This document shows positions 40,853 through 49,713 of a stretch of DNA of 64,000 bases, in pieces. Each line of letters opens with the position of its first letter. Position 1 is the stretch's first letter. A program made the translations under genes and the position numbers. The stretch comes from Bacillota bacterium. Its GTDB lineage: Bacteria > Bacillota > Clostridia > Lachnospirales > Bianqueaceae. The stretch is from positions 744,001 to 808,000 of the forward strand of contig JAFRUE010000007.1 of assembly GCA_017441925.1 (NCBI GenBank). The letters run 5' to 3'. A model generated the notes under the pieces. It made no database searches, was not told the DNA's origin, and was given only the letters and a program-made list of their open reading frames with translations.

Positions 40853-43243
40853 ATGTTATGTCAGCTTTGCCGCAAGAATCCTGCGGTGATTTTCCTGAAC
40901 CGTCTTGAGGACGGACAGACCAAACGGTTTGCGCTTTGCATGTCCTGTGCGCGCAAACAGGGAGTGAATATGAAACAGTTGTTTTCAAGCGCCGGCATGA
41001 CCGAAGAACAGGCCGAGCAGCTCAATAAAGCGTTATCCGATGCTCTGGAGGGCACCGATCCGCGTACACTGCAGGAGGGTCTCGGACCCCTTGCCAACAT
41101 CCTGCCTCCGGGCATGCTGGAGATGATGACCGGTTCCACCCCGACAGGCGGTGAGGACGAGAACGGCGACATGCCTGCTGAAGAAGGCATGCATAATCTT
41201 GCCGGATTGTCCGGTGAAGAGGACGATAACCTTATGCAGCCGGGCCAGAGCCAGGACACGGATGAAAACGGTGACCCGACGGAGAAGCGTCGCTGGGAAC
41301 GCAAATATCCGTATTTGTCCAAGTTCAGCACCAGCATTACGGACGAAGCCCGCCGCGGCGAGACGGATCCGATCGTCGGCCGCGATAAAGAGATCGAGCG
41401 CGTCATGCAGATCCTGAACCGCCGCACCAAGAACAATCCTGTTCTTCTCGGCGAACCGGGCGTCGGCAAGACCGCGATCGCCGAGGGCCTTGCCCAGCGT
41501 ATCGCGCAGAAAAAAGTCCCTGTCAAGCTTCTGCATAAGGACATCCGTCTGCTCGATATGACCGGGCTTGTCGCGGGCACACAGTTCCGCGGCCAGTTCG
41601 AGGGCCGTATGAAAGGGATCCTGAACGAAGTGACCAAGGCCAAGAACATCATCCTGGTCATCGATGAGATCCATAACCTGATCGGAGCCGGCGACGCGCA
41701 GAACGCGATGAACGCTGCCAATATCCTTAAGCCGGCGCTGGCCAAGGGAACGATCCAGATCATCGGCACGACGACGCTTGAAGAATACCGCAAGTATATC
41801 GAGAAAGATTCCGCTCTGGAACGCCGTTTCCAGCCGGTCATCGTCGACGAGCCCTCTCCGGAGGAGACCATCGAGATCCTGAAAGGTCTGCGTCCCGTTT
41901 ATGAGGAATACCATAACGTCAGTATTTCGGACGCTGTCCTGGAGGAAGCGGTCCGCATGTCCGTCCGCTACATTCACCAGCGTTATCTCCCCGATAAAGC
42001 GATCGATCTGATCGATGAGGCTTCTTCCCGCGTCAATCTGCATAATGACTTTCTGGTCCAGATCGATGATCTGGAGCGTCAGCTCGAAGCCGTTGAGATG
42101 GACAAGGAGATGGCCGCTCAGAAGAATAATTTTGAGGAAGCCGCAAACTGCCGTGTGGAAGAACTACGCCTGACGGATGAGATCAATAAGGCCAAGGCTC
42201 TGGGAACGCATGTGCCGCTGTCAGAGGAAGACATCGCAGGCGTCGTCGAAGCCTGGACCAAGATCCCGGTCCACCGTCTGACCGCGCAGGAGGCCGACAA
42301 GCTCATGCATCTGGAGGATCAGCTGCATAAGCGTGTCATCGGCCAGGAAGAAGCCGTGAACGCGGTCTCCAAGGCGATCCGCCGCAGCCGCAGCGGATTC
42401 CGCAAAGAGCGCAAACCCGCTTCATTTATCTTTGCCGGACCGACCGGCGTCGGTAAGACCGAGCTCGCCAAAGCGCTTGCGGAAGAGATGTTCGGTTCCG
42501 AAGACGCTCTGATCCGTGTCGACATGTCCGAATATATGGACAGTTTCACGTCGTCCAAACTGATCGGCGCGCCTCCGGGATACGTCGGTTATGATGAAGG
42601 CGGCCAGCTCTCCGAGAAGGTCCGCCGCCGCCCGTATTCGGTCGTGCTGCTGGACGAGATCGAGAAAGCTCATCCTGATATTTTCAACGTACTGCTGCAG
42701 ATCCTTGACGACGGACGTCTGACGGACAACCAGGGACGCGTCGTGAATTTTGAGAATACGATCGTGATCATGACGACCAACGCCGGATCGCAGAATCTGA
42801 ACCGTACGCTCGGCTTCGGATCCGGAGAAGGCGTATCTCTCTCCCAGTCCATCAACGCCGCGCTCAAGAACGCGTTCCGTCCGGAATTCCTGAACCGTAT
42901 CGACGAGATCATCACTTTCGAACCGCTGAAGCGTGAAGAGATCAGCCTCATCACGGATCTGATGCTTAAGGATATCGACAAGTCCGCTGCTGCTCACAGC
43001 ATGACGGTTCATGTATCCGATGAAGTGAGGAAAGATCTCTCCGAGCGCGGATACAGCCCCGAATTCGGAGCCCGTCCTCTGCGCCGCCTGATCCAGCGCG
43101 AACTGGAGGATCTGATCTCGGAGAAATATCTCTCCGGAGAGGTCAAAGACGGCGATCACGTCGAAGTCGTGCTGGCGGAAGACGGCAAAATCGCCCTTCA
43201 GACGGTCCATATCGATATCTCGGACGCATCTGTGATCGAATAA
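40853..43243 (+). CDS. clpE: ClpE-type ATP-dependent unfoldase
   Basis: A Hsp100 AAA+ ring that unfolds proteins and feeds them to ClpP. From ATG 40853 it has 796 residues; a GTG at 40841 overlaps the ribosome site AAGGAG. Instead of the usual Clp N-domain it begins with a zinc finger (C3, C6, C29, C32), the mark of ClpE, followed by an acidic linker. First ATPase: GEPGVGKT (200-207), VIDEIHNLIGAG. A short middle coiled coil (about 400-450) follows. Second ATPase: GPTGVGKT (529-536), VLLDEIEKAHPD. The ClpP-docking tripeptide appears as LGF in NRTLGFGSGE. The promoter carries a direct repeat unlike a CtsR site. Confidence 0.93.
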   Translation: MLCQLCRKNPAVIFLNRLEDGQTKRFALCMSCARKQGVNMKQLFSSAGMTEEQAEQLNKALSDALEGTDPRTLQEGLGPLANILPPGMLEMMTGSTPTGGEDENGDMPAEEGMHNLAGLSGEEDDNLMQPGQSQDTDENGDPTEKRRWERKYPYLSKFSTSITDEARRGETDPIVGRDKEIERVMQILNRRTKNNPVLLGEPGVGKTAIAEGLAQRIAQKKVPVKLLHKDIRLLDMTGLVAGTQFRGQFEGRMKGILNEVTKAKNIILVIDEIHNLIGAGDAQNAMNAANILKPALAKGTIQIIGTTTLEEYRKYIEKDSALERRFQPVIVDEPSPEETIEILKGLRPVYEEYHNVSISDAVLEEAVRMSVRYIHQRYLPDKAIDLIDEASSRVNLHNDFLVQIDDLERQLEAVEMDKEMAAQKNNFEEAANCRVEELRLTDEINKAKALGTHVPLSEEDIAGVVEAWTKIPVHRLTAQEADKLMHLEDQLHKRVIGQEEAVNAVSKAIRRSRSGFRKERKPASFIFAGPTGVGKTELAKALAEEMFGSEDALIRVDMSEYMDSFTSSKLIGAPPGYVGYDEGGQLSEKVRRRPYSVVLLDEIEKAHPDIFNVLLQILDDGRLTDNQGRVVNFENTIVIMTTNAGSQNLNRTLGFGSGEGVSLSQSINAALKNAFRPEFLNRIDEIITFEPLKREEISLITDLMLKDIDKSAAAHSMTVHVSDEVRKDLSERGYSPEFGARPLRRLIQRELEDLISEKYLSGEVKDGDHVEVVLAEDGKIALQTVHIDISDASVIE

Positions 43244-43275
43244 TCAAGAAATTTTTAAAAAACGAAAGATTTTCC

Positions 43276-43304
43276 TTGCTTTTTCGTTTCTCATCTGTTA
43301 GAAT
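43276..43304 (+). promoter_or_regulatory. rpmB promoter
   Basis: TTGCTT (43276-43281), 17 bp, TAGAAT (43299-43304). Confidence 0.7.
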
Positions 43305-43315
43305 AGACACGTTGC

Positions 43316-43331
43316 ATATTGAGGTCAATAT
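43316..43331 (+). promoter_or_regulatory. Inverted repeat in the rpmB leader
   Basis: ATATTGA-GG-TCAATAT lies about six bases after the expected transcript start, framed by TTGCA and TGCAA a little further out. It could be an operator or part of a folded leader. Confidence 0.45.
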
Positions 43332-43376
43332 CTGGAGCCTTTGCAATAGTCGATAAAAGGAGGTGCACCCATAGTT

Positions 43377-43562
43377 ATGGCAAAGTGTGATATTTGTGAT
43401 AAAGGAGCTCATTTCGGAATTAAGGTCAGCCATTCTCACAGACGTTCCAACAAGATGTGGAAGGCGAACATCCGCACCGTAAAGGCGATTGTAAACGGTA
43501 CTCCTATGACTCTGCATGTCTGCGCGGATTGTCTGAAGTCCAACAAGATCGTACGTGCGTAA
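43377..43562 (+). CDS. rpmB: 50S ribosomal protein L28
   Basis: A 61-residue protein of the large ribosomal subunit. It begins MAKCDICDKGAHFGIKVSHSHRRSNKMW and continues PNIRT-type sequence as KANIRTVKAIVNGTPMTLHVCADCLKSNKIVRA. The two CxxC pairs (CDIC and CADC) make it the zinc-binding C+ form; many bacteria also carry a cysteine-free copy. Ribosome site AAAGGAGGTG lies 14 bases before ATG 43377. Single gene with its own promoter and a strong terminator. Confidence 0.96.
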   Translation: MAKCDICDKGAHFGIKVSHSHRRSNKMWKANIRTVKAIVNGTPMTLHVCADCLKSNKIVRA

Positions 43563-43582
43563 GTTCGTTCTGAGAAGATAAG

Positions 43583-43612
43583 AGGACGTTTCGTTGAGAA
43601 ACGTCCTTTTTG
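43583..43612 (+). terminator. rpmB terminator
   Basis: AGGACGTTTC and GAAACGTCCT pair perfectly around GTTGA, followed by five Ts. Confidence 0.93.
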
Positions 43613-43635
43613 TTTTCTGACGAAGGGGGTATTTT

Positions 43636-45162
43636 ATGCTCGAATGCAGAAATCTTACACTTACGCTTCTGCTTGACGGACGGAATCTAATAAAAGATTT
43701 CTCCTTTACCCTGCAGCGAGGGGACAAAGCCGTGATCATCGGCGAAGAGGGAAACGGCAAGTCCACGCTGCTTAAGACGATTTATAACGCGGATCTGACC
43801 GCGGATTACTGTGAAATGTCCGGTCAGATTATCACAAAAGCCAAGCTCGCCTATCTGCCGCAGAGTCTGCCGGAATCCGATCTTTCCAGGACGCTCGCGG
43901 AGTATTATGCTGATGTCGACGTCTTCCACCATCTGGCGGAATTCCGTCAGATCGGGATCGATCCGGAGCTTACATCAAGCAGCCGGACTCTCGGGTCTTT
44001 CTCCGGCGGAGAGCGGATCCGGCTCGAAGCCGCTCATCTGCTCTCGCAGGATCCGGACATCCTGCTGCTGGATGAGCCGACCAATGATCTGGATCTGGAG
44101 GCTCTGGAATGGATGGAGCAGCTGATCTCCTCTACCGAGCTTCCTGTTCTCTATATTTCTCATGATGAGACACTGATCGAGCGGACCGCCAATGTGATCC
44201 TGCATCTGGAGCTTACACACCGTAAGCAAAACTGCAAGATGACGGTTGCCCGCGTCCCTTATTCAGAGTATCTGGCACGGCGCTCCCGCGATATGGAGCA
44301 CCAGGATCAGGTTGCTGCCAAGCAGCGCGAGGACTACAGGAATCAGATGGAGCGCTACCGCAAGATCCGGGACAAGGTAGATCACCAGCAGCGGACAATC
44401 TCCCGACAGGATCCCTCGGGCGGGCGGCTGCTCAAGAAAAAAATGCATTCTGTCCTGTCCATGGGCGCCCGGTTTGAACGTGAGAAAGAAAATTTCACCG
44501 AGTTCACGGATCCGGAAAAGGCAATCCTGACGAAATTCGACCCATCGATCCGTATCCCGGCCGGCAAAACCGTCCTTGAAACAGTGATTCCCGAGGTGAC
44601 CGCCGGAGGGAGAGTTCTGTCCCGCAATGTTTCTCTTACCGTACGCGGCCCCGCGCATGTCGGCATCATCGGACGGAACGGCTCCGGCAAGACAACACTG
44701 CTCCGCCGCATCCGTGAAGAACTTGCCGGACGGCGGGACATTCACGTTTTCTATATGCCACAGGATTATCAGGAAGTACTGGAATATGACAGGAATCCGA
44801 TCGACTATCTTGCCGGGCATTACGCGAAAGCAGACGTAACACGCGCCCGCACTTTTATGGGCAATATGCGGTTTACGCCGGACGAGATGCTGCAGCCGAT
44901 CCGTTCGTTAAGCGGCGGACAGAAGGCCAAGATCCTTTTCCTCGAGGCTGTCCTGCGCGGCTCGGACGTACTGCTGCTCGATGAGCCGACCCGCAATTTC
45001 AGCCCGCTCTCTGCGCCCGTGATCCGCGAGACTCTGCAGGCTTTCAGCGGCACGATCATCAGCATCTCGCACGACCGGAAGTATCTTACCGAAGTCTGCG
45101 ATACTCTCTATGAACTGACTCCGGACGGACTGGTCTCTGTCAGGCCGGACCGGTTTGAGTGA
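43636..45162 (+). CDS. ABC-F family ATP-binding protein
   Basis: A soluble 508-residue protein with two ATPase domains and no membrane segment. First domain: Walker A GEEGNGKST (36-44), signature FSGGERIR, Walker B ILLLDEPTNDLD. Linker: YLARRSRDMEHQDQVAAKQREDYRNQMER region, helical and charged. Second domain: GRNGSGKTT, signature LSGGQKAK, Walker B VLLLDEPTRNFSPLS, in which the usual TNDLD or TNHLD is altered. ABC-F proteins act on the ribosome, either as translation factors or by protecting it from antibiotics; which applies here cannot be told. It follows rpmB but has a terminator in front, so it is probably expressed separately. Confidence 0.9.
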   Translation: MLECRNLTLTLLLDGRNLIKDFSFTLQRGDKAVIIGEEGNGKSTLLKTIYNADLTADYCEMSGQIITKAKLAYLPQSLPESDLSRTLAEYYADVDVFHHLAEFRQIGIDPELTSSSRTLGSFSGGERIRLEAAHLLSQDPDILLLDEPTNDLDLEALEWMEQLISSTELPVLYISHDETLIERTANVILHLELTHRKQNCKMTVARVPYSEYLARRSRDMEHQDQVAAKQREDYRNQMERYRKIRDKVDHQQRTISRQDPSGGRLLKKKMHSVLSMGARFEREKENFTEFTDPEKAILTKFDPSIRIPAGKTVLETVIPEVTAGGRVLSRNVSLTVRGPAHVGIIGRNGSGKTTLLRRIREELAGRRDIHVFYMPQDYQEVLEYDRNPIDYLAGHYAKADVTRARTFMGNMRFTPDEMLQPIRSLSGGQKAKILFLEAVLRGSDVLLLDEPTRNFSPLSAPVIRETLQAFSGTIISISHDRKYLTEVCDTLYELTPDGLVSVRPDRFE

Positions 45163-45197
45163 TGCTTTTCATGAAGACATCCTGATTCATGTTCCAG

Positions 45198-45227
45198 ACG
45201 GCAGTTCCCTATGGACTGCCGTTTTTA
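45198..45227 (+). terminator. Terminator after the ABC-F gene
   Basis: ACGGCAGT and ACTGCCGT pair around a nine-base loop, followed by TTTTAAT. Confidence 0.88.
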
Positions 45228-45272
45228 ATAATTCTTTCCTGAGAATCTGCAACCTTTCCGGATAATGCAAGA

Positions 45273-45312
45273 AAACAGACATGGTCATAACGGCCATGTC
45301 TGTTTTTTTGTG
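45273..45312. terminator. Second, bidirectional terminator before the aldo-keto reductase gene
   Basis: AAACAGACATGG and CCATGTCTGTTT pair over 12 bp around TCATAACGG; T-run follows on the plus strand, and A-rich flank gives a shorter one on the minus strand. Confidence 0.85.
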
Positions 45313-45343
45313 AATCATGAATCGGATCTCTCTGAATGACAAA

Positions 45344-46195
45344 TCAGAACGTGATGAAGTCCGGATCACGCATGGTGCTCCACTCGCCTTTGGTCTCGCT
45401 GATCAACTTCACGTCTTCATCAGACAGTTCAAAATCAAAGACCTTTGCATTCGCCGCGATTCGGTCTGGGTTGACGGACTTGGCAAGCGGGAGATAACCC
45501 ATCTGCAGGCTGTAGCGCAGGCAGATCTGGGCGATCGAACGGTTGTATTTCTCTGCGATCTTTTTCATCTCTTCGGAGCTGAAGATCGAGCCGTGTCCCA
45601 TCGGACTGTACGCCTCGATCAGCATCTCACGGCCGCGGCAGTAACGGACGGTCTCCGGCTGTGTGAGACCGGGGCCAAGCTTGATCTGGTTGACCATCGG
45701 TCCGACGTTCGCAGTTTTGTAAAGCTTGTCCAGATGATGCGGAAAAAAGTTAGAAACGCCGATCGAACGGACATAGCCTTCCTTATACAGCTTCTCAAAG
45801 GCCTTCCAGGTCTCTGCGTTCTTCTCTTCCCAGCAATCGTGGAAATCGCCCGGCACCGGCCAGTGGATCAGATACAGATCGATGTAGTCCAGTCCCAGCC
45901 ACTTGATCGAATCATTGAAAGCGGCGAGCGTGGACTCGTATCCGTGCTGCGGGTTGCGGAGCTTCGTCGTGACAAAAAGCTCATCACGCGCAATACCGCT
46001 CTCGCGGATCGCTTTGCCGACGCTCTCCTCGTTGCCGTAAGCGGTCGCGGTATCGATGTGGCGGTATCCGCTCTCGATCGCGGCCCTGACGGACCTCTCC
46101 GCTTCCTCACCGGACGCGGCCAGCCATGTGCCGAATCCGAGGCACGGAATCTTTACTCCGTTATAGAGGGTATAGGTGTCTGTTAAACTTTTCAT
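45344..46195 (-). CDS. Aldo-keto reductase
   Basis: NADPH-dependent reductase of aldehydes or keto compounds. The 283-residue TIM barrel shows the classic features: VKIPCLGFGTW, RHIDTATAYGNEESVGKAI (catalytic Asp and Tyr), VTTKLRNPQHGYE (catalytic Lys), YIDLYLIHWPVPGDF (catalytic His), SIGVSNFFPHHLD, and the NADPH-binding end LAKSVNPDRIAANAKVFDFELSDED. The family is broad and the substrate unknown. It is the last gene of the minus-strand array running from mtnN to this point. Confidence 0.93.
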   Translation of the reverse strand: MKSLTDTYTLYNGVKIPCLGFGTWLAASGEEAERSVRAAIESGYRHIDTATAYGNEESVGKAIRESGIARDELFVTTKLRNPQHGYESTLAAFNDSIKWLGLDYIDLYLIHWPVPGDFHDCWEEKNAETWKAFEKLYKEGYVRSIGVSNFFPHHLDKLYKTANVGPMVNQIKLGPGLTQPETVRYCRGREMLIEAYSPMGHGSIFSSEEMKKIAEKYNRSIAQICLRYSLQMGYLPLAKSVNPDRIAANAKVFDFELSDEDVKLISETKGEWSTMRDPDFITF

Positions 46196-46267
46196 TTGTG
46201 ACCTCCTGTATATTGTATTTTGTATAAACTGATGAATAACTGCTGCCCACGATCAGGCCGTCCGCAA

Positions 46268-47089
46268 TCACACCGTCCGGCGGATCCAGTCGCAGCACAG
46301 ATCGATCCATCCGGCGACTTCCGGGATGATCATCTCGGGATCGCCGTTGCAGGTATGCTCGTTCGCGAGCGCAAGGCCGTGCTTGCCTTTCGGGTAGATA
46401 TGCAGCTCAAACGGAACCTTTTTCGCGGAAAGCGCTTTGCTCATCGCCAGCGCATTCTGTACCGGAACGGCAGGATCCGTTGCCGTATGCCAGATAAAGG
46501 TAGGCGGATTTTCTTCCGTCACGTGGTTCGGGATAAACGCGAACTTGAGCATTTCCGGATCACTGATGCTCTCGCCGCACAGCCGGCCGGCAAAAGGTCC
46601 GGGATCCGACTCGTCCGGTCCCGCTGTCACCACAGAATACCCGAGGAAAACGCCGTTCGGGCGCGCTTTGCGGCCCTCGATGCCGATCTCGCGGATACGC
46701 TTATCGTTCCAGAACGTCGCGATTGCAGCCGAGAGATGTCCGCCTGCGGAGAATCCTCCGATCACGATCTTATCCGGATCAAGGTCCCACTCCTCCGCAT
46801 GATCCCGAACCGTACTGATCGCTTTAGCCGCGTCGAGCAGCGGTTTGGGGTACGTTACCGGCTTCAGGGAATAGCGCAGGACAAACGTTTGGAATCCTTT
46901 CGCGGCAAATGCCATCGCGATCGGTTCACCTTCCCGCGGGGACAGATGCGTATAGCCGCCTCCGGGGCAGACAATGACGGAAGTAAAATGCTGCGGTGCT
47001 TCGCCCGGCATTTTTTCCAGCAAATAACAATCCAGTACCGGATCGCCATGATCCGGTGATGCGTCCAGGTGAATACTGAATACTCTCAT
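46268..47089 (-). CDS. Alpha/beta hydrolase, esterase family (paralogue 1)
   Basis: A 273-residue serine esterase. The start ATG 47089 (MRVFSIHLDASPD) has AAGGAG five bases upstream; the frame extends further but without a ribosome site. Motifs: SVIVCPGGGYTHLSPREGEP (oxyanion hole GGG), GGFSAGGH with the nucleophile serine, IWHTATDPAVPVQNAL with the catalytic Asp, and KGKHGLAL with the catalytic His. The family includes acetyl-xylan and feruloyl esterases. It is clearly paralogous to the gene at 47949-48773, with shared blocks such as GFQTFVL, DHAEEW/EHAEEW and LGYSV. An EEP-family gene separates the two copies. No signal peptide. Confidence 0.85.
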   Translation of the reverse strand: MRVFSIHLDASPDHGDPVLDCYLLEKMPGEAPQHFTSVIVCPGGGYTHLSPREGEPIAMAFAAKGFQTFVLRYSLKPVTYPKPLLDAAKAISTVRDHAEEWDLDPDKIVIGGFSAGGHLSAAIATFWNDKRIREIGIEGRKARPNGVFLGYSVVTAGPDESDPGPFAGRLCGESISDPEMLKFAFIPNHVTEENPPTFIWHTATDPAVPVQNALAMSKALSAKKVPFELHIYPKGKHGLALANEHTCNGDPEMIIPEVAGWIDLCCDWIRRTV

Positions 47090-47141
47090 GATTACTCCTT
47101 TCTGAAACAGACCGTCCTGTCCGGCCTGAGCGTTTACAGTG

Positions 47142-47903
47142 TTACTGTTCAAATGTAATCTCACAGCATACGGGGTAATGGTCAGAAAGATACACGCCGT
47201 CCTCTATGTCTTCCCATTTCTGGGCTTTTCCACAGTGCAGCGCTCCGCGCGTTACGATATAGTCGATCTGCGTGGGATGCGGCGCCATGCCGTATCCGTG
47301 ATACGTTATTCCGGTATCCAGAGTCGCAACCGTAAGATCCGGATTTTCAAAGAGCGGTGCCATTTCTTCACTGTCAGGCTCGGCGTTAAAGTCACCCGCC
47401 AGGATCATCGGCGCATCGGCAAAAGCTTTCACGGACGGTGTATACTTCAGGACCTGCATCAGGCCGAGCTTTCTGGCCTCCGCGCTGACATGGTCCAGAT
47501 GCGTATTCAGCACACGGAAGATCTGTCCGCTCGCGTCTTCCATCAGAACGGTATCGGTACAGATTCGCGGACAGCTGCTCTGTCCCGGATAGATGCTGCC
47601 GGGCACGTCCGGCGTCTCTGAGAGCCAGTATGTATGCATTTCCAGCAGCTGATAACTGTCCCTGCGGATGGCGATCGTCATCTGCTCCGAGTCCAGCTTC
47701 ACTCCGCGCCCGCAGCCAAAGACCAGATAATCCGTCAGGTTGTTCTTCAGCCACAGTGCAACGTGCGGCAGCACTTCCTGGAAACAGATGATGTCGGGCT
47801 TCTCCTGTGCAAACTTCCTGAGGATCAGACTCTTCCGGTTATCGAAACAATTGTCTCCGTCCTGTCCGTGATCACAGCGTATGTTGAATGTTACAAACTT
47901 CAT
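47142..47903 (-). CDS. Endonuclease/exonuclease/phosphatase (EEP) family protein
   Basis: A Mg-dependent phosphodiesterase fold of 253 residues. ATG 47903 is preferred to an upstream in-frame TTG because GGAGG lies just before it. Motifs: MKFVTFNIRCDHGQDG (metal-binding Asn), PDIICFQEVLPH (Glu), LNTHLDHVSAEAR, LAGDFNAEPDSEEM (Asp and Asn) and LSDHYPVCCEI (Asp-His) at the end. These match the DNase I-like superfamily. Family members include nucleases, sphingomyelinases and phosphatases; short cytosolic forms of this kind are common in gut Firmicutes and uncharacterised. It lies between two paralogous esterase genes. Confidence 0.88.
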   Translation of the reverse strand: MKFVTFNIRCDHGQDGDNCFDNRKSLILRKFAQEKPDIICFQEVLPHVALWLKNNLTDYLVFGCGRGVKLDSEQMTIAIRRDSYQLLEMHTYWLSETPDVPGSIYPGQSSCPRICTDTVLMEDASGQIFRVLNTHLDHVSAEARKLGLMQVLKYTPSVKAFADAPMILAGDFNAEPDSEEMAPLFENPDLTVATLDTGITYHGYGMAPHPTQIDYIVTRGALHCGKAQKWEDIEDGVYLSDHYPVCCEITFEQ

Positions 47904-47948
47904 AGCCGCCTCCAAATGTTTCCGTGAATATAACCCGGCTAAATCGCT

Positions 47949-48773
47949 TTACTCCAGTCCAAACGTCCTTACCAGCCAGTCTGCGGAAAGAGGCAGCCAT
48001 TTGGCGACTTCCGTGATGTTCCTCTCCGGATGGCCCTGCATGACACGGCGGTTCGCAAGTGACAGGCCATGACCGCCGCTTGGGAAAACGTGCAGTTCAC
48101 AGGGGATCTTATGAGCGGACAGCGCTTCAGCCATCATCAGACTGTTCTCAACAGGGACACCGGCGTCCGCTGCCGTGTGCCACAGGAACACGGGCGGCGT
48201 ATCGTCCGTAACGCGTGTTTCCAGCGCCATCGCCTCTCTGAGTTCTCCGATCCTGTCCCCGAGAAGGTTCTCGACGGAACCTTCATGGCAGAGGCCTTTT
48301 TTCGTCGTGATAACGGAATAGCCGAGAATGCAGGCATCGGGACGTGCTTCCTTCGGATCGATGCCGGCTTCCCGCACCTCCGGACTATCCCACAGACAGG
48401 CAAGCGTAGCCGCTGCATGTCCGCCTGCAGAGAAACCGAGGATCGCGATTTTCTCCGGATCCACTTTCCACTCCTCTGCATGCTCGCGGATAATGCTGAC
48501 CGCCCGTGCGCCGTCCAGCAGCTGAGCCGGATAGTACGCGTACGGAGCCAGACTGTAATACAGTACGAAAGTCTGGAATCCGTATCCCGAATAGGCCATC
48601 GCTACAGGCTCCGCCTCATGCGCGGCCAGATGTGTATAGCCTCCGCCGGGATAGACCACGACCGCTGGAAGCTTCTTCTCCGGATCTCCCGGCATCGGTT
48701 CCTGCAGGTAAGCCGTCATATACGGCTCATGTTCTCCTTCCTTATCGGACAGCGGAATATCAAAAACTCTCAT
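47949..48773 (-). CDS. Alpha/beta hydrolase, esterase family (paralogue 2)
   Basis: A 274-residue serine esterase from ATG 48773 (MRVFDIPLSDKEGEHEPYM), with GGAG nine bases upstream. Motifs: VVVYPGGGYTHLAAHEAEP (oxyanion hole), ILGFSAGGHAAAT (nucleophile Ser), FLWHTAADAGVPVENSLMM (catalytic Asp), PSGGHGLSLANRR (catalytic His). It is a paralogue of the gene at 46268-47089 and probably arose by duplication around the EEP gene. No signal peptide, so it would act on compounds already inside the cell. It lies 34 bp after pyrD without an intervening terminator. Confidence 0.86.
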   Translation of the reverse strand: MRVFDIPLSDKEGEHEPYMTAYLQEPMPGDPEKKLPAVVVYPGGGYTHLAAHEAEPVAMAYSGYGFQTFVLYYSLAPYAYYPAQLLDGARAVSIIREHAEEWKVDPEKIAILGFSAGGHAAATLACLWDSPEVREAGIDPKEARPDACILGYSVITTKKGLCHEGSVENLLGDRIGELREAMALETRVTDDTPPVFLWHTAADAGVPVENSLMMAEALSAHKIPCELHVFPSGGHGLSLANRRVMQGHPERNITEVAKWLPLSADWLVRTFGLE

Positions 48774-48807
48774 TCGCTTTTCTCCTTTTATAAACCTGTC
48801 TGCTGCG

Positions 48808-49713
48808 TTATACGCATCCGCGGATCTCATTGACGTCACGGATGCCGAGCCTGTTAAGCGTTTCTTCGAGCTCACCGAGTATGCGCACCGGTGCCTGCGG
48901 ATCCGTCAGGCAGACGGTCCCAAGAGCCACTGCTGTCGCTCCTGCCATGATCATCTCCACAACGTCTTCTCCAGTCGAGACTCCGCCCATACCAAGGACC
49001 GGGACGTCCACAGCATGGCTGACTTGCCAGACCATCCTGACCGCGACGGGCTTGACAGCCGGTCCCGAAAAGCCGCCCACGCTTCTTGCGAGGATCGGCT
49101 GTCTCCTGCGGATATCGATCCGCATACCGAGCAGCGTATTGATCAGGGACAGGGCGTCCGCACCGCCAGCGACAGCCGCCCGCGCGATCTCGGTGATATC
49201 CGTCACGTTCGGGCTGAGTTTTACGATCAGCGGTTTATCGGTGATCCGTTTCACCGCTTTTACGACCTGCTCCGCCATCCGCGCGTCCGTGCCGAAAGTC
49301 ATCCCGCCCTCTTTGACATTTGGGCAGGAAATATTGAGCTCGAACATATCAATCCGGTCCGCTCCGCAGAGCATCTCCGTTACGCGTTCATACTCTTCGA
49401 TGCTGTGTCCGGCAAGGTTAACGATCACTTTCGTGTCAAATTGCTCCATATATGGGATCTCGTGTGCAAGATACTCCGCCGCTCCCGGATTCTGCAGTCC
49501 GACGGAATTAAGCATTCCTCCGTAGGTTTCCGCGATACGCGGTGTGGGATTGCCCTGCCAGGCCTCTGCGGAGACGCCTTTCAGCGTAACCGCGCCGAGG
49601 ATCGACGGATCGTAGAACTGTCCCGATGCTTCCGGATTATAAGTGCCGGAGGCCGTAACAAGAGGATTCTTCAGCGGAACACCGGCAAAATCCACTTTCA
49701 GTTCGGGTTTCAT
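48808..49713 (-). CDS. pyrD: Dihydroorotate dehydrogenase, class 1B catalytic subunit
   Basis: Oxidises dihydroorotate to orotate in pyrimidine synthesis, passing electrons through PyrK to NAD. The 301 residues show the class 1 pattern: FAGVPLKNPLVTASGTY, LNSVGLQNPGAAEYL, the catalytic cysteine in NISCPNVKEGG (about 132), LIVKLSPNVTDI, ALSLINTLLGM and the FMN phosphate site VPVLGMGGVSTGEDVVEMIMAGA. The cysteine base and the adjoining pyrK mark it as class 1B. Its ATG overlaps the pyrK stop by four bases, so the subunits are made in step. Confidence 0.97.
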   Translation of the reverse strand: MKPELKVDFAGVPLKNPLVTASGTYNPEASGQFYDPSILGAVTLKGVSAEAWQGNPTPRIAETYGGMLNSVGLQNPGAAEYLAHEIPYMEQFDTKVIVNLAGHSIEEYERVTEMLCGADRIDMFELNISCPNVKEGGMTFGTDARMAEQVVKAVKRITDKPLIVKLSPNVTDITEIARAAVAGGADALSLINTLLGMRIDIRRRQPILARSVGGFSGPAVKPVAVRMVWQVSHAVDVPVLGMGGVSTGEDVVEMIMAGATAVALGTVCLTDPQAPVRILGELEETLNRLGIRDVNEIRGCV

